In this document: piece by piece, positions 1 to 7,500 of the stretch | Numbering within the stretch: the first letter of the stretch is position 1 | How the letters are laid out: each line of letters starts with the position of its first letter | NCBI GenBank assembly: GCA_002482415.1 | Contig: DLFY01000195.1 | Location: forward strand, 1-8,229 | Origin: Phycisphaerales bacterium UBA7708 | GTDB taxonomy: Bacteria > Planctomycetota > Phycisphaerae > Sedimentisphaerales > Anaerohalosphaeraceae | DNA length: 8,229 nt | Direction: 5' to 3' | Translations under genes and position numbers: made by a program | The notes under the pieces: model-generated | What the model was told of the DNA's origin: nothing | Database searches by the model: none | Seen by the model: only the letters and a program-made list of their open reading frames with translations

Positions 1-547
1 GCTGCAGATATGGTCGGTCATGCTGTTTTTGTTTTTGATGCTGCCGCTGCCGAACCGGGTTCAGAATTATGTGGCTGAACCGCTGCAGGAATGGGCGACG
101 ACGTCGGCGGTATTTGTGCTGGAGACGGTTGGATTCAATGTCATGCGCGAAGGCAATGTGATTAATCTGAATGGAACGATGGTTGCGGTGGCCGAGGCCT
201 GTAACGGGCTTCGGATGCTGACGGCGTTTATCGTGGTCTCGGCGCTGGTGGTTTTGATTTCCGAACGGTCGCGGTTTGTAAAACTGATTTTGCTGGTGTC
301 GAGTATCCCGATTGCGCTGCTGTGCAACACGCTGCGGCTTGCGGTGACCTCGATTGCCTTTACGATAATTACCAGCGAGCAATGGGAAAAGGCCTTTCAT
401 GACTACGGCGGGCTGGCGATGATGCCGGTGGCGCTGTTTATTGCGGTCGGCGAGTTATGGCTGCTGTCGAAGCTGTTTTATGAGCAGCGGCTGATTGAGC
501 CGCCGGTATCAGATATGGTGTACAGAAAAACGAAGGAATCATTATGA
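1..547 (+). CDS. Exosortase/archaeosortase-family transpeptidase, C-terminal part (5' truncated by window)
   Basis: Integral-membrane cysteine transpeptidase-like enzyme that recognises PEP-CTERM-type C-terminal sorting signals. The reading frame is open from base 2, and the first ATG at 20 is internal, because the preceding residues (LQIWSV) continue the membrane segment before the family's typical 'PLP' turn (LMLPLPNRV). Counting from that ATG, the expected catalytic triad is present: Cys61 in AEACNGLR (codon 200-202), Arg106 in CNTLRLAV (335-337) and His127 in FHDYGG (398-400). Hydrophobic segments lie at about residues 66-80, 87-118 and 131-152. The protein ends about 45 residues after the His with a short hydrophilic tail, so no EpsI (DUF3485) domain is fused, unlike some exosortases. 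Asn follows the catalytic Cys, where Ser is common. Its stop codon overlaps the start of the kinase gene. Family assignment is strong; the exosortase subtype and substrate cannot be told from this fragment. Confidence 0.93.
   Translation, partial: LQIWSVMLFLFLMLPLPNRVQNYVAEPLQEWATTSAVFVLETVGFNVMREGNVINLNGTMVAVAEACNGLRMLTAFIVVSALVVLISERSRFVKLILLVSSIPIALLCNTLRLAVTSIAFTIITSEQWEKAFHDYGGLAMMPVALFIAVGELWLLSKLFYEQRLIEPPVSDMVYRKTKESL
532..537 (+). promoter_or_regulatory. Ribosome binding site of the kinase gene
   Basis: GAAGGA lies six bases before the ATG at 544, inside the last codons of the exosortase gene. It supports the 544 start, and with the ATGA overlap it suggests translational coupling. 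Confidence 0.7.
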
Positions 548-2835
548 ATGATAATCAAGCCAGGCAGGATTTTGAGTTCGACAATCAGCAGGTCGTCCAA
601 TATGAAGGCGGCGGGGCGGAATCGTATCCGCCGCAGCAGGCTGCTGACGGGGGATTTGATATTGTGGGGATGCTCAAGCGGCGATGGCTGCTGATATTGC
701 TGATTCTGCTGCCGGTGTCTGGCGGCGGGCTGGCGGCGGCGCTGCGGTTTGTCGGTACGCAGTACAAGACGCAGGCGGCGATTGAGATTGCACCGATTAT
801 TCCGGCGATTTTGTACAGCAATTCCGAGTCTGAACGTCCATTACCGAATTATGATGCATTCAAGAACACCCAGGCGGTGGTAATGTCCAGCGATGTGGTA
901 CTGAATCGTGTGGCGGATGAACTCCACAACCAGGGGCTGAAGTTTTTTGAAGGTGTTACCGACCATCGCATGCGGCTTCGCGAGGCGGTGGCAAATGGAG
1001 ACATTATCATTCAGCCTCAAAAAAACAGTAATTTGATTTTGCTGGAAATGTCCAGTCCGGCCCAGTATTACCACGAATCGGAAAAAATCCTGAATTCGAT
1101 TATTCAGAATTATAAAACGATTGCGGTCAGTTCGGAAAAGGAAGGCGAAGATACCAAGCTGGGCAACCTGGAGCAGGAACGCAAGAATCTGCAAATCAAG
1201 ATGGACAGCCAGCGGGACACCATCCGACGGCTGGTGGATGAATTCGGGTCCGGGGAATTAACCCCGCGACAACAGATGATGTTTGAGCAGGTGGCCAGCC
1301 TTCAGAAGGAACTGATTACAATCAACATTCGCAAGATGGCGCTGGAAAGCCAGATCGAGATACATAAAAGTGACGAGCCGAATGAGCCGCTGTCGTATGA
1401 GCTGGTCAGCCGCAAGTCGGCGATTATCCAGTCAGACCCGGCGATTCAGGCGCTGGCGACCGATATTCGCCGGTATGAAGAACTGGTCAATGCCGGTCAG
1501 CAGAACATGGTGGATACCCACCCGGAAATGCGGCGTCGGCGTGAGATGCTGCAGACACTGCAGAGCCGGTATGATGAAAAGCTCAAGGAAGTCACCGTGC
1601 AGGTGGAGGCGAACCTGCAGGTGGAACAGTCCCGTTCGCAAAAACGCAAACTATCCGAGCTGGAAAATGAACTGGTCCAGATGGCCGAATACGAAAAGAA
1701 ACTGACCGACAAGATTAATGAACAGGATATGGCGACTATCAGCCTGGGGCGTCGGCAGTTTAATATTGATGATGAGAAAGAACAGCTTGAGCAGACCAAG
1801 ACGCGGTACAATGAAGTGGTTCGCCGTATCGAGGAACTGGTCATCGAAAGCAAACGCCCGGCGCGTATTTCCATCGCATTCCAGGCCAACAGCATTCCGG
1901 CCGAGGGCAAGCTGAAAAAAATTGCGGCGGCCTCGGTATTTGCGGGTTTTGCCCTGAGTTTTGGTCTGGCGTTTCTGCTGGAGAAAGCCGACAAGCGTCT
2001 CCATGCCCCGGATGAAGTAGCCCGCCGGATTGGGGTTCGGATTATCGGGACAACGACGTGCCCCAAAGAAATTGACCGCAAACTGCTGGGCCAGCAACTG
2101 GTGGATGACTTTCAGACCATCCGGGCCAACCTGAGTCTGATGGGCAGCGAAGCACATAAGATCATTGTCGTCAGCAGCGCCGGCAAAGGCGACGGCAAGA
2201 CGACATTTTCGATTAACCTTGCCACCAGCTTTGCCCATGCCGGCCAGCGCACCCTTCTGATAGACGGCGACCTGCGCAAGCCGGACATTGCCTATAAGCT
2301 GGATTTGCCCGAACATAACCGGGGACTTCAGGATTATCTTTTCGGCGCCGACGTCCGCAAAGTGCTGACCAGCCTCAACGGCGACGGCCTGTCGATTTTG
2401 GCGGCGGATGAGCGGAATGCGACGGATGCGGCAGATCTGCTCAGTCAGAAATCCACGATCCAGCGGATTCGGGATTTAGCCAATCATTTTGATGTGGTGA
2501 TTATTGATACACCGCCGGTGCTGGCGTTTGCCGATGCGCTGCTGTGGGGCAAGATGGCCGATGGCATCGTGATGGTCAGCTTTGTGGGCAGGACATCGCA
2601 TCCGGAGATACGTCAGGCCATAGAACGTATTAACATGGCAGGTATTCGCGTTCTGGGTACGGTGGTGAATAATGTCAAGCTGCACCAGAACTACCGCCGC
2701 TATGGGTATGGTTATGGATATGGCTATGGGTATCATCAGCGGCCGGAGGCCAAACGGAAACCGAAAAAGGGACGGTCCGATTTCCTGCTGCTGTCGCATG
2801 CGGCGGACCAGTCGCACAGTGAGAATCCGGCATAA
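544..2835 (+). CDS. Wzc-like polysaccharide co-polymerase / tyrosine autokinase (BY-kinase)
   Basis: Inner-membrane protein that controls EPS chain length and export and autophosphorylates on tyrosines (family: Wzz plus BY-kinase). Domains in order over 763 residues: cytoplasmic N-terminus; first membrane segment about 47-70; periplasmic Wzz-type region with long coiled coils about 205-435, including THPEMR at 325-330, the usual 'HP' motif of such proteins; second membrane segment about 459-479; then a cytoplasmic P-loop kinase. The kinase has Walker A GKGDGKT (547-553), Walker A' LLIDGDLRKPD (571-581) and Walker B VVIIDTPP (651-658). A tyrosine cluster follows (Tyr717, 720, 722, 724, 726, 728, 730), then a basic 33-residue tail. 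Both halves are fused in one chain, as in Wzc, whereas firmicute and many PEP-CTERM-locus versions are split. Odd point: the EX2RX2R ring-forming motif before the P-loop reads DDFQTIR (521-527), with the first Arg replaced by Gln. Start chosen for its ribosome binding site and the 4-base overlap. Confidence 0.95.
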   Translation: MNDNQARQDFEFDNQQVVQYEGGGAESYPPQQAADGGFDIVGMLKRRWLLILLILLPVSGGGLAAALRFVGTQYKTQAAIEIAPIIPAILYSNSESERPLPNYDAFKNTQAVVMSSDVVLNRVADELHNQGLKFFEGVTDHRMRLREAVANGDIIIQPQKNSNLILLEMSSPAQYYHESEKILNSIIQNYKTIAVSSEKEGEDTKLGNLEQERKNLQIKMDSQRDTIRRLVDEFGSGELTPRQQMMFEQVASLQKELITINIRKMALESQIEIHKSDEPNEPLSYELVSRKSAIIQSDPAIQALATDIRRYEELVNAGQQNMVDTHPEMRRRREMLQTLQSRYDEKLKEVTVQVEANLQVEQSRSQKRKLSELENELVQMAEYEKKLTDKINEQDMATISLGRRQFNIDDEKEQLEQTKTRYNEVVRRIEELVIESKRPARISIAFQANSIPAEGKLKKIAAASVFAGFALSFGLAFLLEKADKRLHAPDEVARRIGVRIIGTTTCPKEIDRKLLGQQLVDDFQTIRANLSLMGSEAHKIIVVSSAGKGDGKTTFSINLATSFAHAGQRTLLIDGDLRKPDIAYKLDLPEHNRGLQDYLFGADVRKVLTSLNGDGLSILAADERNATDAADLLSQKSTIQRIRDLANHFDVVIIDTPPVLAFADALLWGKMADGIVMVSFVGRTSHPEIRQAIERINMAGIRVLGTVVNNVKLHQNYRRYGYGYGYGYGYHQRPEAKRKPKKGRSDFLLLSHAADQSHSENPA
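2701..2733 (+). repeat. In-frame Tyr-Gly hexanucleotide repeat (tyrosine cluster of the kinase)
   Basis: Five consecutive TATGGN units, then TAT and CAT, encode alternating Tyr and Gly (kinase residues 720-731). All tyrosines use TAT while the glycines read GGG, GGT, GGA, GGC, GGG. In BY-kinases the C-terminal tyrosine cluster is where autophosphorylation takes place. Confidence 0.9.
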
Positions 2836-2860
2836 TCCTAATCGGTAGAAATCTGAGTCT

Positions 2861-4468
2861 ATGCAGCTATTGATACTTCCAGAGATGTATGAGGGGCGAA
2901 GCGGTTTGGGGCCGTGGAATCGGCTGGCCGCCGATGTGCCGGGTCGTGAAAACCTGTGGACGGTTTTTCTGGCCAGGCAAACCCGACAGCCTTGGGGGCA
3001 AGCACGAATCCTGGTGCCGTCTCTGCAGGGCGATAAACACGCAGCGGCTGTTCCCGGGGTGTTTGGCGGGCGGATTGCGGCAAACCTGAATACGGCTGAA
3101 TCCGGATCGAACTATCTGCTGATTCATAATGCCCGCTTTTTAACGACCCTGTCGTCGGAGGTGTTTGATACCATCGCCGGCAGTGTCAATGCAGATGTGA
3201 TTACCATTCAGGCGGCGGAGGAACTGTCGGCATTTTATGAGACGGCCCGCCTGACGGACAAAGGGTATCTGGCCGGCGTCAGCAGGCCTTATTATGACGG
3301 GATTGAACCTCGAATCGAGGCGGCAGGGCAGCCGCATCATATTCTGGTGCATCGACGGCTGCTGGCCCAACAGCCTTTGCTGGCGGAAATCTCCGATATT
3401 GATACCTGGCTGCAAAATGCCAATCAGGCCGGCGCCAAATGCCTTCATTTCAGTGCAGCCGGGGCTGTGCGTGATCTGGACAGCGAAAAAGGGCTGCTGT
3501 CGTTGTTATCGGATGAGGCTTTTGGAGAATTCGAGGCTCCCGTGCGGCATGATTTGCATGAATCCGTCCGTGCGGCTGGAACCGTACTCTGGGGACAGGA
3601 TGTACATGTGGATCAGGATGTGATTCTGACAGGGCCGGTGATTCTGTGTGATGGAGTCAAGCTTCATTCCGGAGCGATTGTCAAGAACTCCGTTATCGGA
3701 CCCGGCGTGGAAATTGCGTCGGATCAAGTGGTTCGAAATCGGGTTATCTGGAGGCAGCAGGACTGTGAATTAGAGAATGGTCTTTTGACGGAGTCCTCAT
3801 CTCTATTTAAGACCGCCGATTCTGCGCAGTCGTTTCGGCAGTGGTCGATTTTGTCTTATGCACGGTTTCTCAAACGGATTGGCGATATCCTGTTTTCCCT
3901 GGTGGTTTTGATTTTATCGACGCCCATTTTTTTGATTGTGGCGGCGCTCATCAAATTGACTTCGCCGGGGCCGATATTTTATCCGGCCCGCCGGCAGGGG
4001 CAGCATGGGGTGGAATTCGATTGTCTGAAATTCAGGACGATGATTGTTCAGGCCGATGCTCTGCAGGATCGCCTGCGGGTGGTGAATCAGGTGGATGGGC
4101 CTCAGTTTAAAATAGAAGATGACCCGCGGATTACGGGGATAGGCAAGTTTTTGCGGGATACCTGTATTGACGAAATTCCCCAGTTTATCAATGTTTTGCT
4201 GGGGCAGATGAGTGTGGTGGGGCCTCGTCCGTCGCCGGATCGTGAAAATCGGACCTGTCCGGCGTGGCGGGATGCCCGGCTTTCGGTGCGTCCGGGGATT
4301 ACCGGGTTGTGGCAAATCAGCCGAACCCGAAAAATCGGGATGGATTTTCAGGAGTGGGTGTATTATGATATGGAATATGTCCGCAATCTGAATTTGTGGA
4401 TGGATGTGCGGATTTGCGTACGAACGGTGCTGCACCTGCTGCATCAGTTCCTTAAACAGTTTGGTTAA
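2861..4468 (+). CDS. Polyprenyl-phosphate sugar-phosphate transferase with N-terminal nucleotidyltransferase-like/beta-helix extension
   Basis: The C-terminal part (about residues 335-525 of 535) is a bacterial sugar transferase of the WcaJ/PglC type, which moves a sugar phosphate from a nucleotide sugar to undecaprenyl phosphate and so starts EPS assembly at the inner membrane. Visible marks: membrane segment about 343-366; SPGPIFYPARRQG (368-380); LKFRTM (389-394); DDPRITGIGKFLR (420-432); the catalytic Asp437-Glu438 pair in DEIPQ; VVGPRP (452-457); RPGITGLWQ (477-485). The N-terminal part lacks the four or five membrane helices and CoA-binding-like domain of WcaJ. Instead residues 1-235 resemble a worn nucleotidyltransferase without the GxGxRLxP signature, ending in a VRDLDSEKGLL segment like the 'RDxxTPxDL' ends of sugar nucleotidyltransferases, and residues about 240-297 show hexapeptide-type beta-helix turns (VHVDQDVILTGPV, SVIGPGVEI). 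The start has no clear ribosome binding site; Met9 (2885) is an alternative. Sugar specificity is unknown. The C-terminal call is firm; the N-terminal reading is tentative. Confidence 0.93.
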   Translation: MQLLILPEMYEGRSGLGPWNRLAADVPGRENLWTVFLARQTRQPWGQARILVPSLQGDKHAAAVPGVFGGRIAANLNTAESGSNYLLIHNARFLTTLSSEVFDTIAGSVNADVITIQAAEELSAFYETARLTDKGYLAGVSRPYYDGIEPRIEAAGQPHHILVHRRLLAQQPLLAEISDIDTWLQNANQAGAKCLHFSAAGAVRDLDSEKGLLSLLSDEAFGEFEAPVRHDLHESVRAAGTVLWGQDVHVDQDVILTGPVILCDGVKLHSGAIVKNSVIGPGVEIASDQVVRNRVIWRQQDCELENGLLTESSSLFKTADSAQSFRQWSILSYARFLKRIGDILFSLVVLILSTPIFLIVAALIKLTSPGPIFYPARRQGQHGVEFDCLKFRTMIVQADALQDRLRVVNQVDGPQFKIEDDPRITGIGKFLRDTCIDEIPQFINVLLGQMSVVGPRPSPDRENRTCPAWRDARLSVRPGITGLWQISRTRKIGMDFQEWVYYDMEYVRNLNLWMDVRICVRTVLHLLHQFLKQFG

Positions 4469-4491
4469 TCGTTGCCCAAAGGATTGAAACA

Positions 4492-4496
4492 GGGAG
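4492..4496 (+). promoter_or_regulatory. Ribosome binding site of the TPR gene
   Basis: GGGAG lies six bases before the ATG at 4503, within the 34-base gap after the sugar transferase gene. It fixes the start of the TPR protein and so its N-terminal membrane anchor. Confidence 0.75.
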
Positions 4497-4502
4497 AAAG
4501 CT

Positions 4503-7500
4503 ATGGCTCGGCTGAAAGTCAATTGGACGCTGCTGATTGTATTGGTGTTGTCGCTTGTCGTTCTGGGATTAACGGTGTTGGGATTGCGAGGGTGGAACCG
4601 TAATTATCGCGCCAAGATCGGCAAAGAGAAGGGGCTTGCGGCCTTTGAACAGAAGCAGTGGCCCGAAGCGGCTCAGTTTCTGGGGCAATACCTGGGGGTG
4701 CACCCGAACGACACGGAGCTTCTCCTGAAATATGCTCAGGCACAGATGAGCATCAAGCCCGCCAAGCAGGCCAATCTCAACCAGGCAGTCAATGCGTATC
4801 GCGCCATCCTCCGTCAGGGTGAAAACGTGGAGGCGGCCAAGAACCTGATTGGAATATATCTTTGGATTGCCGGTCTGCCGGGGGAAGGCCAGCTTACCGC
4901 AGAACGGTTTCTTGAAAAGCAGAATAATGCTGAGATTCGCCAGTTGCTGGCGGCCTGTATGATTCAGCAAAAACAGCACGACAAGGCGATTGAGCAGCTT
5001 AATCAGGTGCTCAAGGATGATCCGACACTGGTGTCGGCCTATGATTTGCTGGCCCAGGTTATGGAACAAAAAGGCGGGGATGCGGCTCAGACGGAAATGT
5101 ATCTGAGCCAGGCTATCGAGAAAAATCCGACATCGGCGGTTGCTTATATCCAGCGGGCCAATTATCGTATTCGTGCAGGCAAACCGCAGGAGGCGGTTGA
5201 GGATTTAACCCAGGCCGGCAAATGCGACCTGAATAAAACGGATGTGAAGATCCTTCTGGCGGAGTCATGGCTCAAGGCAAATCAGCCGGAACAGACCCAG
5301 GCGATTCTGGAAGACGTTCTAAGCAAAGAGGCTGACAATGCATCCGCCTGGCTGCTTCGGGCGCGTATGGTGCTGTCGGCCGGCAAGCCTGAAGACATGG
5401 CTGCTGCCGCCGAGGAAGGACTCAAGGCCCTCGGTGAAGACTCAACGGACTTTTTGCCTGCTGCTGCGGAATTGTTTATTAAGGGACAGAAGACCGACCG
5501 GGCGAAAGACTGCGTGGATAAGCTGCGTCAGGCCCAGGTCAATGAAGTGGTTCTGGTTTATATCGAAGGGGTGATTGCTGAGAAAGACAAGGACTGGGGG
5601 CTTGCCGCCAGATCGTTCCGCAAGGCCTACGAACTGGGCCGCAAGGATGAAGATACCGCGATTCGTACAGCGAATGCCCTGGTTCAAAACGGTGATATTC
5701 TGGCGGCTTCGGCGGTCATCAGTGCGTATTTGAATACCCAGAGCGAATCCTTCCGGGGGCAGCTTCTGGCCGGTGATTTGATGGCCCGTCAGCGGCAATG
5801 GACCCTGGCGATGGCCCATTTAAGAAAGGCATTGCTGCTCAATCCCAAAAGCGCTGAGACGGGGGCGCTGATTCTGCAGACGCGACTGCAGCGTCTGTCT
5901 TCCGCTTCTGTGTCGGATGATTCCTGGGATATGTTGATAAAAGATTTGAACCAGATTCTCCAGCAGCAGGATTCGCTGTCCATTCGCGCGATGCTGTTCC
6001 GGGCTGCTATGCAATCCGGGAAGAAAGACCTGGCCGCGCAGCAGGCTGCTCATATCAGGCAGCATTTTCCGAATGAATCCCAGGCGACTCTGCTCGAGGC
6101 TGAGTATCTGATTGCGGACGGCAAAACGGCGGAAGCTGCTGAGCTGCTCCGCAAGGCGACTGCAAGCAAGCCCAATTGGGAAATGGCCCGAGTGCTGGTG
6201 CTGATTCAGATGCGGCAGGGTGATGTCGGCGGAGCCGTGGCAACGCTGGATGATTTTATAGCCAAAACCGATCAGCCCCAGGACAAGCTGGACGCTGCGA
6301 TGGAAAAAATCAATATCCAGGCCCTGACCGGCAAACGCGAGCAGGCGTATGAAGCGTTGAAGAGCCTGGCAAAGGAGAATCCGGATCAGATTTCGATCCT
6401 GCGCAAGCTGCTGGATGCGGGAATGGCAGCCGAGAAGCCCGAAACGCTGCAGCAGTGGATTGATCAGATTAAGCAGGTTGAAGGTCAGCAGGGGCGCCAA
6501 TGGCGATACGAGCAGGCTCGGCTGTGGTTTGCGCGATTTGAGAAGCAGAAATATTATACCCAGATTGTGGATCTTTTGAGCGAAGCGCTTCGGTCCTATC
6601 CGGATGACCGCCAGTGTATTCTTCTGCTGGCGGCGACGCATGAGGCATCGGCGAATCGTCAGCTTGCCCTGAAGTCGTATTTGGAAGCGTTAAGCCGCGA
6701 TCCGGAGGATTTAAATACGGCGGTGGTTGTGATTGCCGCCCTGTACCGCAACAATGAATATCGTCAGGGCTATGAAATCCTGACGGGGCTGACCCGCAAA
6801 GGCTATCAGGATTCACGTCTGAAACAGCTTGAAATGGAATATTTCATGCGTCAGGGGCAGTTGACCTCGGTATCGGATATTCTGGAAAAAGAATTAGAGA
6901 AATCGCCTCAGGACCAGGACCGTCAGCTTGCTCTGGCGTTAGTGAAAATCCGTGAACAGGATTATGTCAAGGCAGAGCAGTTGATCGACCAGCTTCTGGC
7001 CGGACAGCCGGAATCGATGCCGGCGCTGGCTGCGAAAGTGCAGCTTTATACGGCTCAGGCTCAGAACGACAAGGCGCTTGAGTTATGCAATGATGTTGTT
7101 GCCAAACTGAATACGCCCGCTTCGTACATCCTGCGGTGCCAGACACTGATTGGGCTGGAACGGCTGGAAGAAGCCAAAAAGGATATTGAATCGCTTCGCG
7201 TGTCGATGGCTGACCGGGAAAAGGCGCAGACTGAGCTGGTTTGTGCTCAGCTTTACAGTTCCGCGGGCGACCAGAAAAAAGCCCTTGAAGGGATTCAGGC
7301 CGCTCTTCGTGAAGGGATGGACAAGCCGGATGTTCAGCGTTCCGCGGCTATGGCGATCAGTGTTGTTTTGCAGCGGATCGATATCAAAAAGGATGCGGCC
7401 ATTGCCAAACAGGCCGAGCAGATGCTCAATGATTTATTGAACAAAGATGACCAGAATGTGCAGGCGGTGTTTACCCTGGCCATGCTGTATCATGGACAGG

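Noticed and set aside
20..547. Exosortase starting at the ATG at 20 as a complete small protein
   Set aside because: The frame is open to the window edge and the upstream residues continue a family-typical membrane segment. A 175-residue version would lack several of the usual helices.
1497..2081. Second antisense open frame (194 codons) in the kinase gene
   Set aside because: It is not codon-aligned, but the translation is Ser/Arg-rich low-complexity sequence without any domain, as expected from an out-of-frame reading.
1651..2316. Antisense open frame (221 codons) in the kinase gene
   Set aside because: It is in the same codon-aligned register as the real gene, and the opposite strand encodes the coiled coil and P-loop with clear motifs. 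No support for a second protein.
3914..4522. Antisense open frame (202 codons) across the end of the sugar transferase gene
   Set aside because: It is codon-aligned with the transferase gene and passes through its conserved catalytic motifs; no recognisable product.
5820..6641. Long antisense open frame (273 codons) within the TPR gene
   Set aside because: Its codons line up exactly with the sense codons, so its stops would need sense TTA, CTA or TCA, which the TPR gene seldom uses here. No family resemblance or convincing start was seen. It is a shadow of codon usage.
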